A DNA stretch of 64,000 bases from NCBI RefSeq assembly GCF_914767665.1, contig NC_059502.1, positions 51,070,031-51,134,030 of the forward strand, given 5' to 3'. The notes beneath the pieces were generated by a model that was not told the origin of the DNA, made no database searches, and saw nothing but the letters and a program-made list of their open reading frames with translations. Below, piece after piece: positions 33,600-44,870 of the stretch; positions within the stretch are counted from its first letter, which is position 1, and each line of letters starts with the position of its first letter. The translations under genes and the position numbers were made by a program. The DNA is from Harmonia axyridis (Eukaryota > Arthropoda > Insecta > Coleoptera > Coccinellidae).

Positions 33600-34560
33600 T
33601 CAGAATGTTTTATAGTAACTATATAATAGCTAAGTTATCTTAAAAAGCTTGCCGATGATGCAGAATTATTTTATAAGAAGACGCCATTGAAAAATTACAT
33701 CATTTGTGGTGGTAGGAAATGGCGAGGAATTAAAATGATGAAAATCATTGATATGTGAAGATTACAACCGCCCAAGTACGAAAACTCACTCAAATTGATG
33801 CGTAGATCAAATATAGATATGTTTCATTTACAAAAAAGATCATCAGATTCACTAACCTAATTTTTTGATAATTTTTTTTATTATTTTTTTACTGAAAACA
33901 TTTGTGAATAGAGGTGGCGCGTTAATAATCTATTATTTTTATGCTCGATTTCACGATAAAATTTCATTTGCATCATAAGTTCATTTCGGTCATCATGAAA
34001 TATGTCTCAAACTTCATAACTAAGTATGATTCGAATATAATCTCTAGTGAGAAAACCCAACCGACATTCCAGTATTATGTCTTCTCATTCCTAAAGAATT
34101 ATATTAATATATACTTATTGAAACTGTAGGCATCAATTACAAAATATTTTGATTTTATAGATGGCAATGCATGTCGTTTTTTCACTTCAGAACGTTTAAT
34201 GAAGTCAGTTATACAGCTCTTATAAAACAGTTTTTAGTTGATTCCCAAATATTAGGTATATAACCATTACATTTTATACTGTATTATGCAAATATTCATT
34301 GAAACTGTTTTATAATGTCGTTAATGAATTTTTTAGCAGCAGCCAGAATGTTTATAAAATTGTTTCGTAACGTTACTAGAAGGCTTTATGAAATTCCTAC
34401 GGAGACAAATGTATTTTATAAAATGGTGCCAATTTTACGCTAGTAGCTGTTGTATACAAGCATTGAAAACATTTCCGAGACCAAGGATATTTTATAACAT
34501 TACCATTCAAAACGTTTTGGCAACAGTTACAAAATATGAAATTGCTAGTTGGGATAACAT
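33600..34560. repeat. TTATAAA-rich region, possible right subterminal repeats
   Basis: TTTTATAG, TTTTATAA or TTATAAAA recurs near 33610, 33671, 34154, 34223, 34309, 34353, 34430 and 34491, often next to AACAGTTT or GTTAC. Density is above what its base composition suggests. It could be the displaced right end of the tnp2-like element, separated by the insertion at 32158-33570. Confidence 0.35.
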
Positions 34561-34629
34561 CGATAATGGCGGCAAAGGTGAAATCGTGACGACTCAAGAT
34601 TTAAAAATGAATAATGGTTTTACGTAATG

Positions 34630-34860
34630 TTAAAATTCCATTAACATATTTTGGGGTCCTACACCTTCCATTAACGAATGTTTATGTTACTTAAATGCAT
34701 GACTTTTCGAAATGAAGAATATAATTGAAAACTGAAGAAATTGAAGACTAAGACAAGAACGAAATTCCAACCAAAAATCAAACAAAGATATATTCTACCG
34801 AATCTCCGGTTTGTTAAATTCGAGTTAAATAAAACCAATGTATCAATATACTGTTTTCGG
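34630..34860. other. Anonymous AT-rich sequence
   Basis: Nothing supportable is seen. Confidence 0.3.
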
Positions 34861-35430
34861 AAGATTTGGAGCGCTCTGCAAACTTCACATAATTAGATTC
34901 CGCCATAGTTATCGATCTTGCCACCTTCACCTCCGCCAGAATCCATCACGTGTCTCCATAATCCATAAAAATAACCGTCACCGCCACACCGTCATTTCCG
35001 AACTCACGTAGGCGAAAGTAGCTGCCAAGTCTCATAATGCACGGTGTAATGGAGCACGGTAACATATCGGGGCGGCAATTTGACGCCGCCATCGAACATA
35101 TGTCGTCGCACGAGACAAGAAGCTGCGCTGCACTAGCTACACACTGGCAAATGAGTTTTTTCAACAAGATGTTTCTCAGAAAGTTTGAATCGTTTTTTAT
35201 GGCGAGGACGGCGATTGGAACGGAGGGGTAGAAGTTACGGCATGTTTGTAAATCAGTACGTTTATTATGCATGACGTCTGGCCTACGTCGCATGTTTTCG
35301 GAGCGAGCTGGAGCTCGAGGCTTCCTTGGGTTATACGAAATTTGCGTAGCTCAGAAGATATCTCAGGACATGGTCCTTGAATGCCACGCACGATTATTTT
35401 CAAACGTTATGAGACCTCTGGCGGAATCCT
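34860..35430. other. Less AT-rich, relic-free block
   Basis: GC-richer unique-looking sequence. Frames are open on both strands (34946-35293 minus, 35037-35231 plus), so coding is unlikely. Candidate conserved non-coding DNA. Confidence 0.35.
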
Positions 35431-35859
35431 AGAGCACAGGAGTTGATTCAGAATATTTCAGAATGACTTTCCACACGCCATTATTATTACCTACTTTTTG
35501 TGGCGAAGCCGAATGTCTTTGCAGTGGAGTCGTAAAAGGTATTTTTTTCAGTACCTATAACTGACAGTTTCATGACTGACAGAGCAAAAAAAGAAGACTA
35601 ATACTGTAGTTTCTTATTGCGAAAGGAGAACTAACCATAAATTAATTCATTTTTCATTTGTTTGATCTTTATAATTTTTCAATGTAAAATTGCATTCCTA
35701 AACAAAAAACTTATATTGAATTGTAACTTTTGTTATAATGAAAAAGTTTGACTTAATTTGATTTGAAAAGTGATCATTTTGGTCATTCAACTTTTATAAT
35801 TCATAATTTGAAGTAATCATTCATCGATTAAATTCAACATAGACCAAAATATGAAGACA

Positions 35860-36920
35860 TGTTGATTTGTATACTTATATCACAGAAGAGTAAAAAAGAC
35901 CATGAATTCCTTTTTAAATTGCTCTCTCTAAATCCGTACCACAGAAAGAGTTTTTCTCAATTTGCCTAGAATTTAAGTTTGTGAAATAAATATCCAAGTT
36001 TGTAAAATTCAGTAACTTATTTGAAATACTGGAACAAATGAAAAAATTCTTATTGAAGAATACGAAAATTTTGAATTGTACGGCTGTCTTTTCATCAATT
36101 CAGTTATTCAATGTATTAATCTTTGACCCAATTAGTACAGTTTTGAATAATTCAAATTTTTTCAAAATGGGAATGTGTAGCGTGACTTAGCAGTTGTATA
36201 TAATTATTGAAATTATATCAACTAAATAAAACAGCTCTGAAATGAAACTCTTCTTTCGTCACTGTAACAATGTGTTCGATAACTATCTCCCGTCTATCTT
36301 ATGTACTGACCCGGTCATCTGTGTCGGTTAATATCTTTTAATTTGCGCATGCTATCAAACCAAAGAAACAAAATAAGAAATATTCTAATTACCTTAGAAA
36401 TGTATTTCCAGATGAAAGAGTATATATCAAGAAGAAATATTAAATGCAGTTTCGAATAATTTATTTTTTTTTTTCAAATTGGGAATGTATTTCTAGATAA
36501 AAAAAATTATATCAACAAGAAATATTAACTAGGGAAGGTGGAATTTTTCGATCACAAGTTGATTTGAAATTAAGTGAGCCAATTGTGAATGCTGATTGTA
36601 TACTTACTTCACATAAGAGGAAGAGAGATCTATGACTACCTATTGCAAATGTTTTCTTAGTGAATCTGTACTAGAAAAACTATTTATATCAATTAGTCTA
36701 CAATTCCTGAAGTGAAATTCAGTAATTTTTTTGAACTATAAGACACCGATGAGAACAAAATGTAGTTAAGAATACAAAAATTTCGAAACGTACGTCTGTC
36801 TCCAGGTTAATTCAGTGATTCAATTTATTCACCGTTCATCAGATTTGTATAGTTTTTGATGAATTATTTTGTCTTTGGTTGGTTTTTTGATATTTTGTCA
36901 ATTTGGAATTGTTTTTTCCA
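35860..36920. repeat. Diverged tandem duplication, period about 740 bp
   Basis: Segment 35860-36185 (TTGTATACTTATATCACA, ATCCGTACCACAG, GAAGAATACGAAAATTT, GTACGGCTGTCT, CAATTCAG) corresponds in order to 36596-36920 (TTGTATACTTACTTCACA, ATCTGTACTAGA, AAGAATACAAAAATTT, GTACGTCTGTCT, TAATTCAG). A shorter echo, ATATCAAGAAGAAATATTAA / ATATCAACAAGAAATATTAA, lies at 36422 and 36510. No coding sequence is seen. Confidence 0.6.
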
Positions 36921-36959
36921 AATAAAAAAGTGAATATCATCAAAATATATCGAATATTC

Positions 36960-37780
36960 AAGGTTTTGCCACAACGATATCATAATTTTGATAATTACCT
37001 CATTTTGGCATTAATCGACTAATTCAGAATGAAATCAAAGCAAAATATAAATATACATGGTAACCCTCATTTCCACATTCCTATTATTATTTTCAGCCCA
37101 ATACATTATCTTCTATAGTCTATCTGTTACTATGTGGAGTAGAAACCAAGATTTCAACTGATTTCATGCAGACAGCATCCAAAAAAGTTTGTAGATAACG
37201 GACGAACTTATATATCCTGAACGGCTGAAAAACTTTCAATCCAGGTACCTTATCGAAGATAATAAACTGAAAGCTTAGATACTTCGTAAAGCTAATATAG
37301 CCTTCTGAAAGACACAAAAAAATCTCCGTCTCACTTTGAAGGGATAGAAGATTGAAGTATATAAGATGCGTGTAAAGAGATGCTTGAGAAGGTAATCCAG
37401 ATAAATCAGATCGGGCGCACAGATGACCAAACATTAGGCAAATCTAAAATCGATAACTCGTTTCCTGTGTGGCCGAATCACGGCAATCGACTCAGAGGAG
37501 ATCAGGGGAGCATTCGGAAAAATCCTCTCTCAATTTTGAAAACTTTCACAATGGAAAAGACTGCCGGAAAATTGACTGTATTATACCGTGTTATCACAAT
37601 AACGAAAGGTATCGAGTTCGAATGAATATTTTTTATATTTTTATACCGTACGTCACTCAATTCTGGCGAACAGTGCCATATCACTTTTTATCGTTAACAC
37701 TTAGCTTCAAAAGATATGTTTTAAAACTGTCGTAACAAAAGGTTGATTACGAATCTTCAAGTAACGCTACATTTGTTGTT
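36960..37780. other. Anonymous AT-rich sequence
   Basis: A 104-codon minus-strand frame (37120-37434) shows no motif that I know. Nothing else is supported. Confidence 0.3.
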
Positions 37781-37789
37781 GTTTGAAAA

Positions 37790-38454
37790 ATGGTAAAAAA
37801 CAAGTTTCATGTAGGCATTGATAAAACAATTTTTTATGAGAATAGTAGTGTGCAAGCGAAGCAATGGCTGCTGCATCGACAACTAAGGTTAAAAAGAGGT
37901 TTGGAGAATTTAAACGTGTTTGAAGAACCATCATTGATACAGAACCCTCTAGTCACCTGAATTTCACAATGGTTTCGGAAAACATAAAAAAAACTGATTG
38001 GAAAACAGTCGGTGAAAGCTTTCATGAGCTACCAAAATCTCAAACATAAGCTGGTAAAGTTAATGCATCCGTATTTTTGGGATGTGCATCGTATATTATT
38101 CATTGATTACTTTGACGAAGTTGAAACTTTCAACAGTGAATATTTCATATGAAGCAAGAAAAACTTCGTCAAATGCCAAAGAAGAAAATTCTCAAGATGA
38201 TGCTCCCTGTCACAAATCGAAGAAACTCATAAATGAATCAAGCTTCTAACTGATGGACCATCCAGCTTATTATCCAGATTTGGCCCCCAGTGATTAGTGG
38301 CTTTTTACAGATATAAAATATTTGTAATAAGGAAGCAATTGCTGGGATTAAAGCCTATTTATAATGCAAAGACGAATATTTCTACAGAAAAGGTACTGAA
38401 ATGTTAGAGGATCATTAGAGTGTCACTCTTGAAGGTGGCTGTTGCGTCAAGTGA
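37790..38454 (+). pseudogene. Mariner (irritans-type) transposase pseudogene
   Basis: An ATG at 37790 starts MVKNKFHVGIDKTIFYENSS, as in the N-terminus of these elements. After an internal deletion, GKVNASVFLGC and IDYFDEVETFNSEYF appear (about 38050-38150), then DDAPCHKSKK (38190-38225, around the second catalytic Asp), YYPDLAPSD (about 38270-38297, third Asp motif) and a C-terminus YRKGTEMLEDH..SVTLEGG ending at a TGA at 38452. Stops and frameshifts separate the blocks. Inactive. Confidence 0.8.
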
Positions 38455-38805
38455 ATTTCACACAAACTTTACGGGCAGTTGAATATTCAGAGATACGCAT
38501 TTAGGTCGAAAATCCAACCCCAGCAGGTACAGCGAGGTCTAAAAATAGAACGAGAGCATCCTTGGCGCCACATTGGCGCTACATATGGTCATCCTGAAGT
38601 CACATCTTAGGGCAAGGAATGAAGACGTGGACCAATCAGGGACTTGGATTGCGCTTTGGTATGCAAAATCCAAAGCGCTCGTAGATGTTACCTTGTAAAC
38701 ACATTTCTTGTACACCCAAATTCAATATATTAGTTAAGAAATCCGGTGTTTCATTATCCCAATTTAATAGAATTACAGTTGATCGATTCAACCAAAAACA
38801 GTGGC
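38440..38805 (-). repeat. Dispersed repeat, inverse copy of 6185-6590
   Basis: Reverse complement of 6185-6590 with about 40 bases fewer. It begins inside the 3' end of the mariner pseudogene and runs to the TTGATCGATTCAACCAAAAA block. The abutment suggests that the repeat is the 3' part of a mariner insertion or was carried with one. Confidence 0.75.
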
Positions 38806-39480
38806 TATATTGACGAATAAAGTTGAATTTTAAAAGAAAATGTATTTTTACAGGTTAGGTTTGGGATTTAACTCAAAAAATTTGACATAATCATGATTTT
38901 ACATTTGTAATATTCTGTAAATTTTTATACGTGAATAGTTTATGGTATTTCACAAGAGCTGAAAAACCTAGCATTCACTTTTTATCTTGATTTTCATAGC
39001 TATTCGCTAGCTTTTCAGGACCAGAATATGCCTTTTGATTTATTTTGATCTATTGAAATGAGCAAAAAATCCACGTCCATCCATTCTGAAAATAAAACAT
39101 CAAAAATGCTAGGAATAACTCTAAAAAAGGGTAGAGCTGCGTGGCACCAATCGAAAATATTTGTCTACATTCTTGCCCTCAGATTTCATCAAGTTTGTGC
39201 AAAACTCCAACTGAAGTTTGTTCGAGAGTTCCATCAACCTAATTTTCAATTCTAATCAGGACGCTACCGTAAGCTAGTTTTGTATATTTGTATTGTTCGC
39301 AATGATCATTCCCAAACACCGAACAAAATTGGCATGGAAATGAAAAGACTACCAGAACGAAAACGTAAATACCGAGTAGAGTTTGGCTAACGGAAGACAT
39401 AACATGACTCTTCCAGTGCACCCAATTATGGAACTCCCAACTGAAACACATTATCGACATCAGGTGCAGACGGCAGAGAG
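38805..39480. other. Anonymous AT-rich sequence
   Basis: Small frames on both strands (39058-39255 plus, 39239-39460 minus) have no family resemblance. Confidence 0.3.
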
Positions 39481-39830
39481 TACAATGGCAGTGTCGACAA
39501 TAACGGTGCGAGTATGAGATAGCAGGTTCTGTGTTCTAGGGAAACTGTGTGAAATAATGAGAGGGCTGTTTAATCGGGATAGGAGCATTATTTCTCCGAT
39601 TTGAATGTTCAATTATAACGGGAGTGCGGGTGAACTAGTAACTCGGTTCCTACCACCGCCGAAGGGTGACGCCAATAACTTTTAATGCCTCTATTATGAA
39701 ATTTTACTGTCTGATGATTCAGCCGCTATACGCGAATTATGCTAGAGGGTAATCAAATTACCAGTCGTAACTAGTCGAATTATGCGAGCGACGATTACAT
39801 ATGTTACGATGGCTTGATGTGAAATTTTAA
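39480..39830. other. Less AT-rich, relic-free block
   Basis: Short GC-richer segment without recognised elements, ending just before a TIR-type terminus at 39842. Confidence 0.3.
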
Positions 39831-39841
39831 CGATATATATT

Positions 39842-40400
39842 TATACAGGGTGTCCCAACAAAAATTTGACCATCACAGAACGCCGAAACGAAGAATTTCC
39901 GAATATTTGAAAAAAAAACGGGTCAACTTCTGTTTTGAAGAGTTGAATTTCCATCATAAGTTTGTTCGGAAAAAACCACCCCCATGGAGGTGGCATCAAA
40001 GTCCAAATTTTTGAATAGGAAAGAGATGTGGAGTGTTGGCTAGATCCGAAGTCATTTACGTTTTGTATACAACCCAGTTGAAATTTTCAAAATCGATTAA
40101 CTATTCAAGAAACAATTGAATTCTGAATGAAATTTAATCAAAACCCTCGATTTTCAAATTAGACCCTTACTTTTTTATGATTGCCTTGGATTCTACGGAG
40201 AAAAATGAGGTTTGTATTCACACATGATTATTCTCCGGAATTCAATAATTCGAGAGTTATTTTAGCTGAAAAGTGAATCACGATCAATTTAATATTCCAA
40301 ATTTTTAGATTTCAAATAGGACCCATTTACAGATTCGTCTAATAGGCAGTCGAACCTGAAACATAATGATTATATCGGTATTAAGTATTTTAATTTGTGG
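39842..40400 (+). repeat. Left end of a TACAGGGTGTCCC-type element
   Basis: TATACAGGGTGTCCCAACAA at 39842 matches the terminus of the element at 23431. It is followed by low-complexity subterminal sequence with a CCACCCCCATGGAGGTGG hairpin near 39976-39993. No inverted partner is found, so the copy is truncated or its right end is too decayed. Confidence 0.55.
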
Positions 40401-40543
40401 TGACAAAAGCAGTTAGGTTTTGCCGCGGGTAAACTGAAAAAAACTGCTGACAGTTGCTGTTTTTTCATCCAGAAACCATTTGTGATTCAAAATTGAGCGT
40501 TTGTGAGGGGTGAAAATTAAGACGAGGGAAAAAGTCGTAAGCA

Positions 40544-41097
40544 TAGAGTAATAAACATAGATAGAAGAAGTATACGCAATTTTCAGACATGTCCCCAACA
40601 TAATTAGATTACGTTGGCGGATTGTGATATATTTTCAAATCCACAATTTTACTATAAAGTTATGAAAGTATATTATATAGAATAAAATATACGTATTTAT
40701 TTGAGTGATTTCCGATTAAATAGGCAAATTTGAATATTTGGAATCCGATTTTTTTCCTAATTGTCGAATTTATAAAAAGCAGAATATTTATTACTTTCTG
40801 TAACTACCTACTGAATTCCAAGGTTGGGAAACTTTTGCTCTTCTAGTGTCATCGGTTGTTTAACGTCGTTTGGCGCGCTTGAAGTTTGTTTTCTGAATTC
40901 CTGATATATTTAGCTTTTATTTCAAAATATTTTGAGTTAATATGAAACTTTGATTTACTATGGGATACTTTGCGTTCTTCGTGGAGAAACTTATCAATTT
41001 AGTGAAATATCGTTTCAAATTTGATAGTTCATGTTGGTGACAAAATTTGCTCACTGAAAATGACATATGCTCCCTCTATCTATGTTCATTACTGTGA
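40544..41097. mobile_element. Small TIR element, copy A
   Basis: AGTAATAAACATAGATAGA near 40547 and TCTATCTATGTTCATTACT near 41077-41095 are inverted with one mismatch in 19. The interior is shared in direct orientation with 41850-42385 (TTTCAAATCCACAATTTTA, TTTGAGTGATTTC, CTACCTACTGAA, GTCGTTTGGCG, AATTTGATAGTTCATGTTGG). Non-coding, likely a MITE. Confidence 0.65.
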
Positions 41098-41329
41098 GAT
41101 CGTAAGTAATATCATGAGGCCATTTTATTTCTTCGAAAAATATCGAAACAACACGTTGCTAAGTAATATTTTAACAAGAAGCGTGACTGCTGGTGGCATC
41201 TAAAATCCGAGTCGAAGACGACCAAGACACCAATAAAATTGATGCTACTACTACTACTGACACCATTACTTTGCATTTTATTTTTTAGTTTTTTTTCACA
41301 AGAAAAATTATATGACAAGACTATTTCAT

Positions 41330-41745
41330 GAGAATAGAGAATCTCCCGGTGAGAGCCTCAAATATCAATCCCCGAACAATGTCAAATGGAAAATTATGAA
41401 CCGAATACACGTGAAAGATCGGAAAATGCACGATGCCACAAAAATGGGGATCCTCTCTCATAGTTCAGATAGGTCGACACCGAGTCACGTGACTATCGTT
41501 TCGGGCAATCGTCCTGGGACCGTCCCCATGTTTTGGGATCAGCTGGTTGTCCCTTTCATCCCCCCGGCCTACTCTGGGGTCGTGCATTCCGGGGATGAAT
41601 CAACGATCCCCGCTTCTTCCGCCCACTCAAAACAGTCGATTTACTATTCCAACAATAATGATACTCCATATAACTGCCGGAGCGGAAATGGAGCAGAAAG
41701 ACAGGATTGGATCGGGGACCTGCGGGCCCGTATCACGTGAATATA
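41330..41745. other. Less AT-rich block between two repeat copies
   Basis: GC-richer unique-looking sequence. A 142-codon plus-strand frame (41312-41740) is open, but another plus frame (41547-41828) is also open and neither has a motif. I treat it as non-coding with low certainty. Confidence 0.3.
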
Positions 41746-41849
41746 TCATTTCAGGACTTTCTGAATTGGTATTCTTTTTTCAGTTGATAAAAACAGGACA
41801 GATTATAATAGATGATGTAAGTTATTAAAAACAAATGGAGAAGAATCAT

Positions 41850-42385
41850 AGAGTAATAATAAACATAGATAGAGTATACACAATTTTTACATGTCCCAAA
41901 CATGGATAGAAGACGTCGGATTGTGATTGTATTTCAAAATCCACAATTTTATTATATCATTATGAATGTATATTATATTGAATGAAATATACTCATTTGA
42001 GTGATTCTCAATTGAATATGTAAATTTGCATATTTGGAGTTCGATATTCACCCTAATTGTCTGAGTTATATCAAGCAGAATATTCATTATCTACCTACTG
42101 AAATACAAGGTTTGGCAACTTTTGCGCTCCTACTATCATCAGCTGTTCCACGTCGTTTGGCGAGTTTATTTCTGAGTTTCTGAGATATTTAGGTATTAAT
42201 CTCCATAAATTTCGAGTAACTATGAAACGTAGATTCACTATGGAACCTAAGGTGTTTTCTTTTTGGGGAAACCGGCGAATTGTGAAATATCGAAACACTG
42301 ATATGTTTTCATTTCCGCGCACCTTATGTCGAATTTGATAATTCATGTTGGGGACAAAATTCGCATATTGAAAATGACAAATGAC
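41850..42385. mobile_element. Small TIR element, copy B (right end decayed)
   Basis: Direct copy of 40544-41097, starting AGAGTAATAATAAACATAGA and ending after AATTCATGTTGGGGACAAAA..AAAATGACA. The right TIR seen in copy A is not preserved. Confidence 0.6.
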
Positions 42386-42399
42386 TCTCTGAGAGAAGA

Positions 42400-43050
42400 A
42401 TAGATTTTCGGTACAATCGTATTGAAATTCATGTCTCTAACAGACTTTCGTGATCTATTCTACATTTTCTTTTTTTGAGGGCTCGTCTCTAGAGTTTGAA
42501 CAATTTTTGAAATGAGATTGGTCTCAAACAATAAGATTTGACTTAATGATCTGTATTCGAGATCAAATTCTATATCGTCCGTCTGTATCGAACGGAAAAC
42601 TAAAAAGTAGAAATTTCAATTTTATTTTCAGATTTCGAATGTCACAATTAATAGGTAAAAACTAACAAATGTCTAAATTGTAGGTGCGAGTTAATAACCC
42701 ATAGTCAATCACATGCAATTTTCATTAATGAGCAATTGCACCAACAAACTTTGCAATTTTTCACTTAGAATTTTGTCAAATTTGAAAAGTGAAAGATATA
42801 TGCGTAGACCAATGCTAAAGACAGTTGCATCAACCTTCTTTGCAACTTTTTCTTGACTTTTTACTCAGAGCAAAAAAATCATTCGAAAAATTTAAAATTG
42901 CGAAATAATTTGGTGCAACACGCCAGAACCAAATTGCGTGAATATATCATTTCGAAACTATGCAGTGAAATGTCCATTTTAATTGTGATATTCGAAATCC
43001 GAAATTCTTGAAAATTTCAAGTTTTTATGTTTATAAGAGGTTTCATTTTG
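42400..43050. repeat. AT-rich interval with a small internal duplication
   Basis: At 42725-42770 GCAATTGCACCAACAAACTT..TTTTTCACTTAG resembles 42820-42865 (GTTGCATCAACCTTCTTTGC..TTTTTACTCAG). A partly inverted TTGGTGCAAC closes the segment near 42910. No gene is seen. Confidence 0.4.
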
Positions 43051-43054
43051 ACAA

Positions 43055-43960
43055 GAAAAAAAAACGAATATATTTCAGGAGAAATCAATGGATGTTTATT
43101 TCATTGTAAAGAGGAAGGTATGTCATTAACGATGGAAAACGATATCAGCCAAATGACCATCACAGCTACGGTTACAGCACTATATCCCGTTTCTGAAATT
43201 TTCCATGACCAATTTGCACATATGCTTATGTTTGTCCTCCATAACTTTACAAATTTCATATCTAAGGTTTTGAATCGATTGTGGAGGAATATCGCATAAA
43301 ACTTATTTTTCACGGGGTTCCAAAGAAAAAGGTTTAAAGGTAAAGGTCAATATCTTCAGTTACACCAGCCTCATTTTTAAACAAGTGAGGTCCAATCACA
43401 AAATCAGCCCGAATACTTCACCATACAATGGCACTTTGAGAATAGAGAGGTTTCCGAACAATAATTCTTGGATTTTCCGAACCCCAACTGCGATAATTCT
43501 GCTCATTAACATAGCCTCCGAGTTGAAAATATGTCTCATCACTGAAGATGATTTTTCGATGATAATCCGGATCATTTTGATATACCGCAATCAGTGAAGA
43601 AACGACGTTGTTGAATTCTTGTATTAACTGAACTTTGAAAGCCTTTAGACCTAAGTCTTTATTCAAAATAAAATGTTATGTCGTTTGTGGATTACCTTAT
43701 TCCCAAGAATCGACGAATATAGCCACTATGGTCTGCAGCAGCAATATTCACATCACAATTTCAAGGATAACTTCACTAGGTCGTGAAGTTTGGAAACTTC
43801 ACAACTACAAAAATGTGTTCTAATATATGCAGAATATTCACCATTTTAATTGTGAATTTTAACAATTCCAGAGCTTTGTTGGAAGGTTTATCGTCCTTTA
43901 ATTTGTCAAATGTCAAAAGATGGCAGCTTCAAAAGTGACAGCTATCCAGATAGCAGAAAA
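43055..43960 (-). pseudogene. Mariner-like transposase relic with internal deletion
   Basis: On the minus strand LNKDLGLKAFKVQLIQEFNN, then YHRKIIFSDETYFQLGGYVN (Asp of the first catalytic motif), NYRSWGSENP and IGPHLFKNEAGVTEDI are seen from 43680 down to 43330. The C-terminal block (ICKLVMENF, then GHLADIVFH) is at about 43230-43110, so the second and third catalytic motifs are deleted. The region 43920-43950 (GCTATCTGGATAGCTGTCAC on the minus strand) matches the region upstream of the copy at 20330-20765. Non-functional, roughly 900 bp. Confidence 0.8.
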
Positions 43961-44150
43961 AACTGAAAAATCATAGAAAGTAAAAATAGAATTATGAAAC
44001 ATTATACGAACAATCGCCAGAAGTATAGGTGTTGTTTTTGCCCCTGCATTCTGGACATGGACATGAAAGAAGGATCCTGAAAGAAGAAGGTTGAAAATAA
44101 TACAACCCGAGGTGTTAAATAGAAATTCGATTTGAATAAAATCAATTACC
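43960..44150. other. Anonymous sequence
   Basis: No supported feature. Confidence 0.25.
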
Positions 44151-44740
44151 CACACGATTGTCAACGGCGTCCCTAACTTTTCAGATTCTCTTTTTGTTCG
44201 CAGGTGAGTGCTCCCTGCACGAAACTCAAATTGAATCATTCCAAGCGAGGAATAGAGAGAACATAATAATTGGATTAACCGAAATATAAAGGGTAAGCAC
44301 GTTTCCATAATAGAATTTATCTCTCATCGCTCGTTCAAAAGATTCACGAAATATATCCGCCGAGTTATTTACACTGATGTTACGCTCAACAAAAAAAATA
44401 TATTACATTACTACTCTCCCCGCGCGTTTCGACAAAGGGGATAACACTTCCAGGGATTTTTGTCGGGTTGAGAGATGAATGAATTTTCTAAACTTCATTC
44501 GTAAATCGGTCTCAATTCTCTTTGTACGTTGAAATATAATCCGCTTGAAGGCTACACGGACGTTCAAAAATACCACAACGCTCGTTCTGATATTTTCAGA
44601 TTGGCGCACAAAGAAAACTTCGCGATCTTCTTGTTTCGTTTGTCTGGCTTAATTTGTATGGGAATTGTTTCTGTTTAGCAGTAATCTGTACATTCGTCAT
44701 TTATTCCGGCCGAGAATATGGTCGTTATCGTGAAAATATA
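44150..44740. other. Less AT-rich, relic-free block
   Basis: GC-richer unique-looking DNA with no convincing coding frame. It ends at an A/T-rich LINE tail. Confidence 0.3.
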
Positions 44741-44751
44741 TAGGGTTTTCC

Positions 44752-44870
44752 AATATTAATAATAATAATATTTATTGGTCTAATAGACATTACGGAGAAT
44801 GTATTAGAAAAGTGAATCTATCGTAAAAGAAAATATCTTCTAAAATAAATTCCAATATGAAATTCAAACG
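44752..44870 (-). mobile_element. LINE 3' end with ATT tail
   Basis: On the minus strand the sequence ends in AATAAATATTATTATTATTA (44754-44774), the same type of tail as the LINE at 5120. Upstream is CATTCTCCGTAATGTCTATT. Only a short 3' piece can be claimed. Confidence 0.5.

Noticed and set aside
41312..41828. 142-codon and 93-codon plus-strand frames as a gene
   Set aside because: Two overlapping plus-strand frames are open and neither shows a motif, signal or plausible splice context. The GC-richer composition explains the missing stops.
40544..42385. Direct repeats as LTRs of a retrotransposon
   Set aside because: The copies begin and end with their own inverted termini, not TG..CA. 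The enclosed DNA has no gag or pol, primer-binding site or polypurine tract.
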